From an uncultured Saprospiraceae bacterium (lineage in GTDB: Bacteria > Bacteroidota > Bacteroidia > Chitinophagales > Saprospiraceae): a stretch of 64,000 nucleotides of DNA. This document shows, one piece after another, positions 1-7,377 of this stretch. The notes beneath the pieces are model-generated. The model was given only the letters and a program-made list of their open reading frames with translations, was not told the origin of the DNA and ran no database searches. The translations under genes and the position numbers were made by a program. Each line of letters starts with the position of its first letter. Within the stretch, counting starts at the first letter, position 1. The stretch is taken from the NCBI GenBank assembly GCA_937951615.1, contig CALFBH010000029.1, positions 1-64,000 of the forward strand, read 5' to 3'.

Positions 1-254
1 TCAGTTTATTTAAGGCCGAATTAAAACTTGATATAACTTCAGCTGCCAGATATATTTGCATAAGCATTTGATTTTAGCAACTGACAATATACGATTTATT
101 TACATTTAAATGGGTAGGTTATTTTTTTCGCCTTCCCTAAACTTCATAAACCCTATGAACTGCTGACTGTGAAAATGGGCTACTATTTCAACTTGGGCTA
201 ATTACTAGTTACCAAATACACCAGTTACCAATATACCAAAACTGAATCCAAGCT

Positions 255-1196
255 ATGCCGACATTAGATGAAAAATTGCAGGTCTATTATAATAAAGTCA
301 GCAATCTGGAACACTTACAAAATCATGCTGATTATATCCAGAGAAGCCTTTCCGACAAGAGAAAAAAATTGACTGTTCTGAAAGCAAATCTGAACAAAGA
401 AGAACGGGATGTAATAGAGTTGGAAAAGCTGAGTTGGCAGTCGCTCTTTCATCGGGTGCTTGGCAATAAGGAGCAGCAATTGGAAAAAGAACGGCAGGAA
501 TACCTCATGGCTTTTCTTCAGTATGAACGCTGCGAAGATGAAGTTGCTGCACTAGACTATGAATACCAAATATTGGAAAGTAAACTTAGCCAGTCTTTCA
601 ATGCTGAAGAAGAGTTAAAAGTATTGCGAAAGCAAAAACTTAAAGAACTCGATCAACTCAAATCATCCACTCGACTCAAAGTGGTGGAGCTGACCGAAAA
701 TATCAAAAATCATAATCTCCGGGTAAATGAATTGAAGCATGCCAAATTCCAATGTGCCAAAGTATTCAAGGCAAGTGATGAAGTCATTGAAGTCTTAGAA
801 AAAATTAGTTGGGGAATAGAGAACGAGGATAAGTACGATAGTAGAAGAATGCAGAAAGATGTCAAAAGCATCAGAAAGTTATATAGCTATGCCAGCAATG
901 GTATGGAGCGACTTCATAAAGAATTGCGTGATGTATCAAATCGCTACGATCTCCATTATGATTTTATCCTGAAGACTTTTAATGATTTTGATAGCTTCTT
1001 TTTTGATGGCTTAATTTCTGACTGGATTGTACAAAATAAAATAGATCATTCGCTCAATATTATGACAACAGCCAAAGACCGACTGTTGCGGCTCGACTTG
1101 ATGCTCGACCAGGATATTGAAAAAACTTATGCTTATATAGAAGAGGAAAAAATGGCCCAAATAAAAGTATTGGTCGAGGATACTAAAGATGACTGA
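255..1196 (+). CDS. Coiled-coil protein of unknown function
   Basis: 313 residues with no signal peptide or membrane segment, so probably cytoplasmic. Most of the chain (about residues 5-180) is rich in Glu, Lys, Leu and Gln in heptad-like spacing, as in a long coiled coil. The C-terminal third is more mixed, with aromatic residues around FNDFDSFFFDG. I do not recognise a family. It stands alone on the plus strand; a self-complementary sequence follows directly after the stop (1199-1270), then the candidate origin region. The start at 255 is the first ATG of a long open frame. A structural or chromosome-associated role is possible but nothing in the sequence shows it. Confidence 0.75.
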   Translation: MPTLDEKLQVYYNKVSNLEHLQNHADYIQRSLSDKRKKLTVLKANLNKEERDVIELEKLSWQSLFHRVLGNKEQQLEKERQEYLMAFLQYERCEDEVAALDYEYQILESKLSQSFNAEEELKVLRKQKLKELDQLKSSTRLKVVELTENIKNHNLRVNELKHAKFQCAKVFKASDEVIEVLEKISWGIENEDKYDSRRMQKDVKSIRKLYSYASNGMERLHKELRDVSNRYDLHYDFILKTFNDFDSFFFDGLISDWIVQNKIDHSLNIMTTAKDRLLRLDLMLDQDIEKTYAYIEEEKMAQIKVLVEDTKDD

Positions 1197-1198
1197 GT

Positions 1199-1270
1199 GC
1201 GACAGTTTAGGTCGATGGTCGATAATTAGAATTTAACTTCGACTACGGACTATCGACCTAAACTGTTACG
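1199..1270. repeat. Hairpin built from GTCGATGG/GTCGATAG words
   Basis: The arms at about 1201-1220 and 1247-1269 are inverted copies sharing CAGTTTAGGTCGAT. It starts three bases after the stop of the coiled-coil gene, so it may act as a terminator. The same heptamer vocabulary recurs at 11068, 23079, 46545, 49338 and 57472. Confidence 0.7.
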
Positions 1271-1399
1271 ACTGAATTTATTTAAAATTTCAGCTATCAT
1301 CTGCTGTTCCATCCAAAAAGTTTTACCATAAAACCTAATTTGTTTCTTTTAGTTTTTCACATTTTAATACAATTAATCTATAAATCACTATTAATCAGT

Positions 1400-1830
1400 A
1401 AAACGCCCTTGATTTTTCTGTGGATAACTTGTGGATAATAAAGTGGATAAGTAGGTAACTTTTCAACACTCATTAAGAATATAAAATTAACACATTTAAA
1501 AATATTTACTTATTTTCATTTTTTGTTAGTTTAGAGGGTACTTATTGACATCCATATTAGGGTTTTCATTTTATCCACAGCAAGAAGTTATTCCGTGAGT
1601 AATTCTCCACAGCGATGTGTATAAATCTTGTCAGTCTAGTATTTACAATAGTCAGCGGTGTTAGTTTAATGTGAACGAAGTTCTGAATTTCTTAATAATG
1701 GATTTACAAAATTTTCAACCCATATTTTATCTACATACTAACACTACTGATGATGAGGCTCTTTTTCAAAATTTTAATTTAATTAATAATAATAACCATG
1801 TAGAAAAGTGGATAAGTGAATAACCAAAAC
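1400..1830. other. oriC: Candidate chromosomal replication origin (DnaA-box cluster)
   Basis: This gene-free, AT-rich stretch holds exact DnaA boxes (TTATCCACA or its complement TGTGGATAA) at 1419-1427, 1430-1438 and 1571-1579. One-mismatch boxes lie at 1442-1450, 1603-1611, 1616-1624, 1727-1735 and 1807-1815. Another exact box lies at 3015-3023, beyond ctaA. An almost pure A/T run at 1768-1794, including an AATAATAATAA stretch, could be the unwinding element. Box density, mixed orientations and the AT-rich tract are what is expected of a bacterial oriC. dnaA is not in this window, so the call rests on the boxes. GC skew could not be computed here. Confidence 0.75.
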
Positions 1831-1918
1831 ATTTTATTGGGCTTTTTGCAAAAGCCGTTTGAAGGCAACTGAACTTTAGACTTGGTTTACTGTTTTTAGG
1901 GAAAGAATAAATACGATA

Positions 1919-2998
1919 ATGACTGCATCAAAAATTTCACGTTCCTCTCGTACTGTTATCGTCTGGTTGGCGATTGGCGTTTTTTGTGTATTTATGCAGG
2001 TCGTGATTGGTGGTATTACGCGACTGACCGATTCCGGCTTGTCTATCACCGAGTGGAATCCTATCATGGGCGCAATACCGCCGATGAATGTCGCTGACTG
2101 GCAGGAAGCCTTCGATAAGTACAAAGTGCACGCTAAGACCCAATTTGAAGCCATACACGCAGATATGACGCTGAGTGAGTTCAAGATGATTTTCTTTTGG
2201 GAATGGTTTCATCGACAATGGGCGAGAATCATGGGCTTGATCTTTTTGATTCCGTTTATCTTTTTTGTGATTAAAGGACAATTGCATCGCAAATTGATTC
2301 AGCGATTGGGAATTGTCATTGCGATTGCGATGTTGGCGGCTTTGTTTGGCTGGATCATGGTGGCTAGTGGACTGAATACAGAAAATTATGCCTGGGTCAA
2401 TGCTTATAAGTTGTCGATTCATCTTGGGATTGGTTTTTCCTTGTTTGCTTACCTGCTTTGGACTTTTTTCCACGAATGGAAACCGGATGTTCCCGTTTTC
2501 CACAATTTGGTGTTAAAAAGGTGGATAACTGTGATTTTGGTCGTTTTGGCAATGCAAATTATATTCGGTGGTTGGATGTCGGGCATGAAAGCAGGTTTGG
2601 CTTATCCGACCTTTCCCGATATGAATGGAAAGGTCGTAGCTTCAGAACTTTTGGATGCTTCGCAATGGACGACAAAGAACCTGCGGGAATATAATAAAAA
2701 TGGCTTCGCGCCGGCTTTGATACAGATTCTCCACCGAACTGCTGCTTATGTGCTGACTGTCTTGATTTTATACGTTTTAATTATTTCGCGGAAGCTTAAA
2801 TTATCCAGCTCCGTTCGTACTGGAATTTATGGAATGTCAGGGATGTTAGTTATTCAATTTTTATTGGGTGTTTTTACTTTGATTAATTGTAAGGGAAATA
2901 TTCCATTGACGCTTGGTGTTTTACATCAAGCTGGAGCTTTGATATTGCTTGGTTTTGTACTTTATACAGCTTATCAGGTGAGAAAAAGAATTATTTAA
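1919..2998 (+). CDS. ctaA: Heme A synthase (COX15/CtaA family)
   Basis: An integral membrane enzyme that oxidises the C8 methyl of heme O to make heme A for aa3/caa3-type cytochrome oxidases. The 359 residues show about eight hydrophobic helices. Conserved features include GGITRLTDSGLSITEWNP near residue 30, which carries the family's early loop, the histidine-bearing WFHRQWAR, the GWIMVASGL segment, IHLGIGF, and LHRTAAY and LHQAGAL in the second half; these supply the four expected heme-ligand histidines. Length fits the COX15-like (type 2) members. The gene stands alone, with the DnaA-box cluster upstream and an exact DnaA box shortly after its stop. The start at 1919 precedes the first transmembrane helix closely, as usual. 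Confidence 0.95.
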   Translation: MTASKISRSSRTVIVWLAIGVFCVFMQVVIGGITRLTDSGLSITEWNPIMGAIPPMNVADWQEAFDKYKVHAKTQFEAIHADMTLSEFKMIFFWEWFHRQWARIMGLIFLIPFIFFVIKGQLHRKLIQRLGIVIAIAMLAALFGWIMVASGLNTENYAWVNAYKLSIHLGIGFSLFAYLLWTFFHEWKPDVPVFHNLVLKRWITVILVVLAMQIIFGGWMSGMKAGLAYPTFPDMNGKVVASELLDASQWTTKNLREYNKNGFAPALIQILHRTAAYVLTVLILYVLIISRKLKLSSSVRTGIYGMSGMLVIQFLLGVFTLINCKGNIPLTLGVLHQAGALILLGFVLYTAYQVRKRII

Positions 2999-3072
2999 TA
3001 GCTGTTGGTAAGTTTGTGGATAAATTGAAAAATTGGTGTTTTTAAAGCGATTTTTTTATAAAGTTCATAAAT

Positions 3073-3096
3073 AAAAAACGGGGCTTGACGCCCCGC
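3073..3096 (-). terminator. Rho-independent terminator after the XRE gene
   Basis: On the minus strand, CGGGGC and GCCCCG pair around a 5-base loop (3079-3095) and are followed by a run of six T (complement of 3073-3078). It sits 13 bases past the stop of the XRE gene and would end the minus-strand cassette. Confidence 0.85.
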
Positions 3097-3108
3097 TTAA
3101 TTTATATT

Positions 3109-3417
3109 TTATTCAGTATCATTTTCATCTAAGAAAAATTTCTCAATCATTGAACCAATGATGGGACTTATCTGCTTATAGGCTTCTCTCTTTTCTTTGG
3201 GAACATCTTTATCAACTTCCAAACCTTTAAACATAAAATAGTAAACTGGAATATTTAATGCTTTGCTTATTTCATCTAATAAATCGAAAGATGGTTTCTT
3301 TTTATTTTTTTCAATTAGTGAAAGGTACGTTTGAGAAATCCCTAATGATTCAGCGAAACTACCTTGAGAAATATTTTTCTTTTTTCTGGTTTCTTTTATT
3401 ATTGTACCGAATTCCAT
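3109..3417 (-). CDS. XRE-family helix-turn-helix transcriptional regulator
   Basis: 102 residues. Residues 1-60 form a classic Cro/CI-type HTH: IIKETRKKKNISQGSFAESL followed by SQTYLSLIEKNKKKPSFDLL, with the usual leucine, the Gly before the recognition helix, and the SLIEKNKKKPS motif. The C-terminal 35 residues are charged and may dimerise or bind a partner. It is the last gene of a minus-strand, AT-rich run of three genes (3658-4212, 3435-3689, then this one) and is followed by a clear terminator. It likely autoregulates the cassette. Stand-alone regulators of this size often serve toxin-antitoxin or mobile modules, but neither neighbour resembles a known toxin. Confidence 0.9.
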   Translation of the reverse strand: MEFGTIIKETRKKKNISQGSFAESLGISQTYLSLIEKNKKKPSFDLLDEISKALNIPVYYFMFKGLEVDKDVPKEKREAYKQISPIIGSMIEKFFLDENDTE

Positions 3418-3434
3418 TTATAATATTATTTCGT

Positions 3435-3689
3435 TCACGAAGAATTAATAAAGAAATTATAAAAATCTAAAGCTAATTCTTTTATTATTGTAGGTAGAAC
3501 TATTTTTTTCAGATACTGAATAACCTTATTATCATTTTTCTTTGAAGCTTCTTCGTATTCTTTTGAATGTACTTGAACAGCTCCGATCAACTGATTTAAT
3601 TTTTCAATTTGTTGTGAAGATGATAAATCTTCACAAGATTTAATTTTGGATAATTTTTCAAGTATATCGTTGAAGGGATTTTCTTTCAT
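3435..3689 (-). CDS. Small charged protein, unknown function
   Basis: 84 residues, helical and highly charged, ending in a more hydrophobic segment (LPTIIKELALDFYNFFINSS). No family recognised. It lies 17 bases upstream of the XRE gene in the direction of transcription, and its start overlaps the end of the 184-residue frame by about 32 bases, suggesting translational coupling. Base composition is clearly more AT-rich than in the flanking housekeeping genes. Confidence 0.65.
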   Translation of the reverse strand: MKENPFNDILEKLSKIKSCEDLSSSQQIEKLNQLIGAVQVHSKEYEEASKKNDNKVIQYLKKIVLPTIIKELALDFYNFFINSS

Positions 3690-4212
3690 GAGATAAAAAA
3701 TTTAAAAGATTTAAAATAGAGTTTTTTACAATATTTAAATCATTAAATTTTTTACGTGTTTTTTGAATATCGAAAAATTTAAAAGAATTGATTATAATAG
3801 GAAATGACTTACTCTTAAAATTGAATAATTTTGAACGTTGCTGAGTCCTTTTACTACAGTATCGCTGTTTATACAATCTAAATGCCTTCTTCAGTGATAC
3901 TGTGTTACTGAAAAAATTGTGAGGCTGCCAGACTACTTGATTACTGTAGCAGATTAATGTGTAAGGAGATTCATTATAGTGGATGCTATGCGTTTCTACA
4001 ACATTTTCTCTGAAAAAAAACCTTTCTCTTAGAGAAACTCTGTTATCAAACTCTAAACAAGTTTCTTGGTGCAAATGAAAATTTTTCGGAGTTTCGTTTT
4101 CATATGAAAAATATTTTCGTTTTCTTAAGATTCTAAGAAAGACCCTATAAAAACAAATCAAAAACCTTCCAATTATACCTATAATATTATCTCCTGTCCA
4201 ATAATTGCTCAT
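3658..4212 (-). CDS. Hypothetical basic protein of the AT-rich cassette
   Basis: 184 residues rich in Lys, Arg, Phe and Asn, with a short hydrophobic N-terminus (IIGIIGRFLICFYRVFL) followed by a basic stretch. No motif recognised. A frame this long without stops in very AT-rich DNA is unlikely by chance, and it runs in the same direction as the two smaller genes behind it. It would be the first gene of the cassette; the 98 bases before it (4213-4310) are extremely AT-rich. The start at 4212 is the first ATG. It may be acquired DNA. It could still be a chance frame. Confidence 0.5.
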   Translation of the reverse strand: MSNYWTGDNIIGIIGRFLICFYRVFLRILRKRKYFSYENETPKNFHLHQETCLEFDNRVSLRERFFFRENVVETHSIHYNESPYTLICYSNQVVWQPHNFFSNTVSLKKAFRLYKQRYCSKRTQQRSKLFNFKSKSFPIIINSFKFFDIQKTRKKFNDLNIVKNSILNLLNFLSHERKSLQRYT

Positions 4213-4285
4213 AGTAATTTCATAATTAAATTATTTATTACGGCAAAGATAATAATTTTTAACTAAAATGTCAATTAAGTGGTTA

Positions 4286-4310
4286 TTTTTTTAACTTAAA
4301 GTTAAAAAAA
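4286..4310 (-). terminator. AT-rich hairpin after the SseB-like gene
   Basis: TTTTTTTAAC and GTTAAAAAAA form a near-perfect inverted repeat directly against the stop codon of the SseB-like gene. The stem is AT-rich and flanked by a U run, so it is a weak but plausible terminator. Confidence 0.5.
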
Positions 4311-4958
4311 TTACAAACTCATCTCTACTTCAAACGGACTTCCCGGATTCAAAATAAAAAGGCTGCCTTTTAATGCTGTTTCCACAACTTCATCCCATTG
4401 GAAAGAAAGCGTAGCTGCTTCTTTTGCTATTTCGGACATTCCAGTTTTGATCACCATTTCTTCATGACTGAATATCGGGATGAATTGTCTGTCGTTTCTT
4501 GTGTAATGTTGAAATTTGATTTCTTCGGCACTCATGTTTTCTACCAAGGCAGTCACCCTAGATTTTCTCAAAGTGGCAACCAATTCTCCCTTACTTTTTT
4601 CTGGCTCGAACCATTGTTTGACAATCGCCAAATTCAAATCACTTTGATTACTTTTTGAATAAAAAGGAAAATTAATTTGTCGGATATAATCAAATAATTC
4701 TGGTTTATCTTCGGTAGAGGCAAAATGTATTTCTCCTTCAGCATAATGCTTGTCTTTGAGAAGAGCGATAGCTTTTTGTATTTCTTCTAACATGCCAGTG
4801 TGAGCTAGTCCCAGGAATAAATGACTTTTATTTTCTTCGGCATGTTGAAGAAAAGCAAAATAGGCTTCTTCGATTGCTTCCTTAGATTTCATATATTCTA
4901 CCAGGTCGTCAACAAAGTTACCCGTTGCGTTTTTATCGCTTGAATTGAAGTTTTTCAT
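4311..4958 (-). CDS. SseB-like protein (SseB N-terminal domain)
   Basis: 215 residues from the ATG at 4958, where the protein begins MKNFNSSDKN; an upstream in-frame ATG at 5003 would add 15 weakly supported residues. The C-terminal half carries the pattern of the SseB family (named for enhanced serine sensitivity in E. coli): RQFIPIFSHEEMV and the terminal LFILNPGSPFEVEM. The N-terminal half is helical and acidic with no clear family. No signal peptide, so cytoplasmic. The biochemical role of the family is not settled. It is monocistronic, facing away from gltX across a gap of about 500 bases. Confidence 0.75.
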   Translation of the reverse strand: MKNFNSSDKNATGNFVDDLVEYMKSKEAIEEAYFAFLQHAEENKSHLFLGLAHTGMLEEIQKAIALLKDKHYAEGEIHFASTEDKPELFDYIRQINFPFYSKSNQSDLNLAIVKQWFEPEKSKGELVATLRKSRVTALVENMSAEEIKFQHYTRNDRQFIPIFSHEEMVIKTGMSEIAKEAATLSFQWDEVVETALKGSLFILNPGSPFEVEMSL

Positions 4959-5340
4959 TTTGTGTAGTTTAATTAATATATTGTTTTTGTTATAGTATGA
5001 CAATTTACAAAAAATATGATTGACGGAGCTATTTTTTTTAAGGTTTTAGAAAAAATCTGCTGAAAGTAGAAAATAAAAGCCTTCAGAATAAAATAGATTG
5101 ACCTACTATACGGGCTTGGGAAATGAAGCAATTCTCAGGGGATTAAAACTTTATATTTGCCGTGTTAAAAACTATAATATCAGTTAGTTATAGTATTTGA
5201 GCTAAATTTTTACTTTACTTTTAAAATTTGACCTAAAATTAGATTTTTGAGCCTATTTTGAATGAAAAATATGATTTTTTAATGCTTTTGGAAAGCAGAG
5301 AATCGTAATTATTTGGGAAATCTAATGAAATGAGTTTGGT

Positions 5341-5388
5341 CACGAATACACGAATGTCTATGGAATAGGTTTTATTCGTGCATTCGTG
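5341..5388. repeat. Hairpin of CACGAATACACGAAT type
   Basis: CACGAATACACGAAT (5341-5355) and ATTCGTGCATTCGTG (5374-5388) are inverted partners around an 18-base loop. Related words occur at 31625 (one arm only) and in the perfect palindrome at 34708-34767. Confidence 0.75.
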
Positions 5389-5435
5389 GCTAAAAATGTA
5401 CGTACTATTCTTATGCTCAACTACTTTAAATTAAG

Positions 5436-5443
5436 TACTTTTG
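5436..5443 (+). promoter_or_regulatory. Bacteroidota -7 promoter box before gltX
   Basis: TACTTTTG matches the Bacteroidota -7 consensus TAnnTTTG and lies 18 bases before the gltX start. That would give a very short leader. No convincing -33 TTTG was found. Confidence 0.4.
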
Positions 5444-5461
5444 CAAAAATGATAAAAAAAC

Positions 5462-7000
5462 ATGAGTAAAGTAAGAGTTCGTTTTGCGCCAAGTCCGACT
5501 GGACCACTACATATCGGTGGATTGAGGACAGCATTATATAATTACCTGTTTGCAAAAAAAATGGGTGGCACATTTATTCTTCGTATTGAAGACACAGATC
5601 GTAGCCGTTATGTCGAAGGTGCGGAAAAATATATTTTGGAAGCTTTGAAATGGAGCGGACTGGAATTAGATGAAAGTATAGAAAAAGAAGGAGATTTTGG
5701 TCCTTACCGTCAATCCGATCGTAAAGCAATGTATGAAAAATATGCAGAGGAGTTGGTTAGTAATGGTCATGCCTATTACGCTTTTGATACGCCAGAAGAA
5801 TTGGCAAAGATGCGGGAGGATTTGAAAACAAAAGAAGATCCGAATCCAAAGTATAATTATGTGACGAGGGGTAATATGAAAAATTCGCTCAGTTTGTCGG
5901 AAGATGAACTGAAAGCAATGATTGATAATGGGACGCCATATATTATCCGACTGAAAGTAGAGCCGGGCGAGCAAATTCAATTCAGCGATATTGTTCGGGG
6001 CGAAGTGACGTTTAGCAGCAATGAGTTGGATGATAAGGTCTTGATGAAAACCGATAAAATGCCGACTTACCACATGGCGAATATTGTGGACGATCATTTT
6101 ATGGAAATTTCGCATGTCATACGTGGAGAAGAATGGCTGCCCAGTACACCGACGCATGTTTTGTTGTATCGATATTTGGGTTGGGAAGATACGATGCCGC
6201 AGTTTTGTCATTTGCCATTGATACTGAAACCAGATGGTAAAGGAAAACTGAGTAAACGATACGGTGCAAAAATGGGTGTTCCAGTTTTCCCACTGGAATG
6301 GAAGGACAAGGAAGATTTGTTTATTGGTTTTCGGGAAGGTGGTTTTTTGCCAGAGGCGATGATAAATTTTCTGGCTTTCCTCGGCTGGAATCCAGGAACG
6401 GAGCAGGAAATTTTTACACCAGGCGATTTGATTCAGGCATTTGAACTAGAGCGAATCAATAAATCGGGAGCGCGATTTGATATTGAAAAAGCACGTTGGT
6501 TCAATCAACAATACATCATGCAAACCAGTGATGCCGAACTTGCAAAACTGGTTCGACCTTATGTGGAAGCGGAAGGGCATCAACCGACAGATGATTATTT
6601 GCAAAAAGTGTGTGGACTGATGAAAGAACGTTTTGAAGTGTTGACTGATTTTTGGGAAAACAGCCGTTATTTCTTTGAAGAGGTGAGTAGCTACGATAAT
6701 GAAAAAATTATCAGAAAACGCTGGAAGCCGGAAAATCGGAAAAAAATGCAGGACCTGAAATCTACGATTAATCGACTCAGCAATTTTACTGGAGAGAATA
6801 TTGAGGCGCACGTTAAGAAATTCATTGAAGAAAAAGAATTGAGCTTTGGCGAAGTCTTGCCGTTTATCCGTTTGGCAGTGAGTGGAACAACAAAAGGAGC
6901 TTCTGTTTTTGAAATGATGTCGGTACTCGGAGAAGATGAAGTTGCGAAACGACTGGCACGCGGATTTGAAGATTTTGATAAAATCAAAGAAAATGCATAA
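5462..7000 (+). CDS. gltX: Glutamate-tRNA ligase
   Basis: Charges tRNA-Glu with glutamate (ATP-dependent, class I synthetase, cytoplasmic). The N-terminus APSPTGPLHIGGLRTALYNY contains the HIGH-type signature (HIGG, residues 17-20), and the KMSKS equivalent is KLSKRYG near residue 262. At 512 residues it has the normal length, with a helical anticodon-binding C-terminal domain. Only one GluRS is seen here, so whether it also charges tRNA-Gln cannot be judged. The small gene at 7027 follows 26 bases later and may be co-transcribed. Confidence 0.97.
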   Translation: MSKVRVRFAPSPTGPLHIGGLRTALYNYLFAKKMGGTFILRIEDTDRSRYVEGAEKYILEALKWSGLELDESIEKEGDFGPYRQSDRKAMYEKYAEELVSNGHAYYAFDTPEELAKMREDLKTKEDPNPKYNYVTRGNMKNSLSLSEDELKAMIDNGTPYIIRLKVEPGEQIQFSDIVRGEVTFSSNELDDKVLMKTDKMPTYHMANIVDDHFMEISHVIRGEEWLPSTPTHVLLYRYLGWEDTMPQFCHLPLILKPDGKGKLSKRYGAKMGVPVFPLEWKDKEDLFIGFREGGFLPEAMINFLAFLGWNPGTEQEIFTPGDLIQAFELERINKSGARFDIEKARWFNQQYIMQTSDAELAKLVRPYVEAEGHQPTDDYLQKVCGLMKERFEVLTDFWENSRYFFEEVSSYDNEKIIRKRWKPENRKKMQDLKSTINRLSNFTGENIEAHVKKFIEEKELSFGEVLPFIRLAVSGTTKGASVFEMMSVLGEDEVAKRLARGFEDFDKIKENA

Positions 7001-7026
7001 CTTGTAAAATAAATAAATATAAAACG

Positions 7027-7212
7027 ATGGATAAGAAACCAAATGAATCAGACCAGCCCAAAGAAAAACCTGAAATTCAGAAGGAAGTAAAAGGATTAGA
7101 ATTAAAAATTAATGAATTTGGCGAAGTGGTCTCCAATGTACCCACTGAAAAGCTGAATGAATTTTTGGATGATAACCTGGAAGACAGAAAATTAAAAGAT
7201 CGAGAAACTTGA
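7027..7212 (+). CDS. Small conserved-type hydrophilic protein
   Basis: 61 residues, extremely hydrophilic, with an acidic/lysine N-terminus and a middle motif LELKINEFGEV followed by LNEFLDDNLEDRKLK. I recall similar small proteins with a KINEFGEI-type core in other Bacteroidota, which makes it more credible than a chance frame; their function is unknown. It lies 26 bases after gltX and ends before a PAL-A repeat. Confidence 0.7.
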   Translation: MDKKPNESDQPKEKPEIQKEVKGLELKINEFGEVVSNVPTEKLNEFLDDNLEDRKLKDRET

Positions 7213-7237
7213 TTTCAAAATCTGATAGATTTTTGGT

Positions 7238-7377
7238 AGTACTCGACTAAAGTATGATTGAGTAAATTCCGTTGTCGTCAGACGAATTTGGTAGGAAATA
7301 CAGCATATTTAAGCGGGTAAACCACCAATTTTCAAACCCTTCGTCTGCCGACTGTTCCATACTTTAATCGAACACTA
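7238..7377. repeat. PAL-A palindromic element, copy 1
   Basis: A 140-bp element with related ends: ACTCGACTAAAGTATG on the left and CATACTTTAATCGAACAC on the right. An inner stem pairs GTCGTCAGACGAA (about 7275) with TTCGTCTGCCGAC (about 7340). Other copies are at 16676-16817 and 52579-52717 (the latter inverted). It lies between convergent genes, and its right end contains the stop codon of the glycosyltransferase frame (7364). Confidence 0.85.

Larger units (their letters stand above)
4959..5461. other. Intergenic region upstream of gltX
   Basis: About 500 bases without a convincing gene. It holds the promoter side of the SseB-like gene, a hairpin of CACGAAT words at 5341-5388, and a TAnnTTTG box before gltX. 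Confidence 0.6.
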
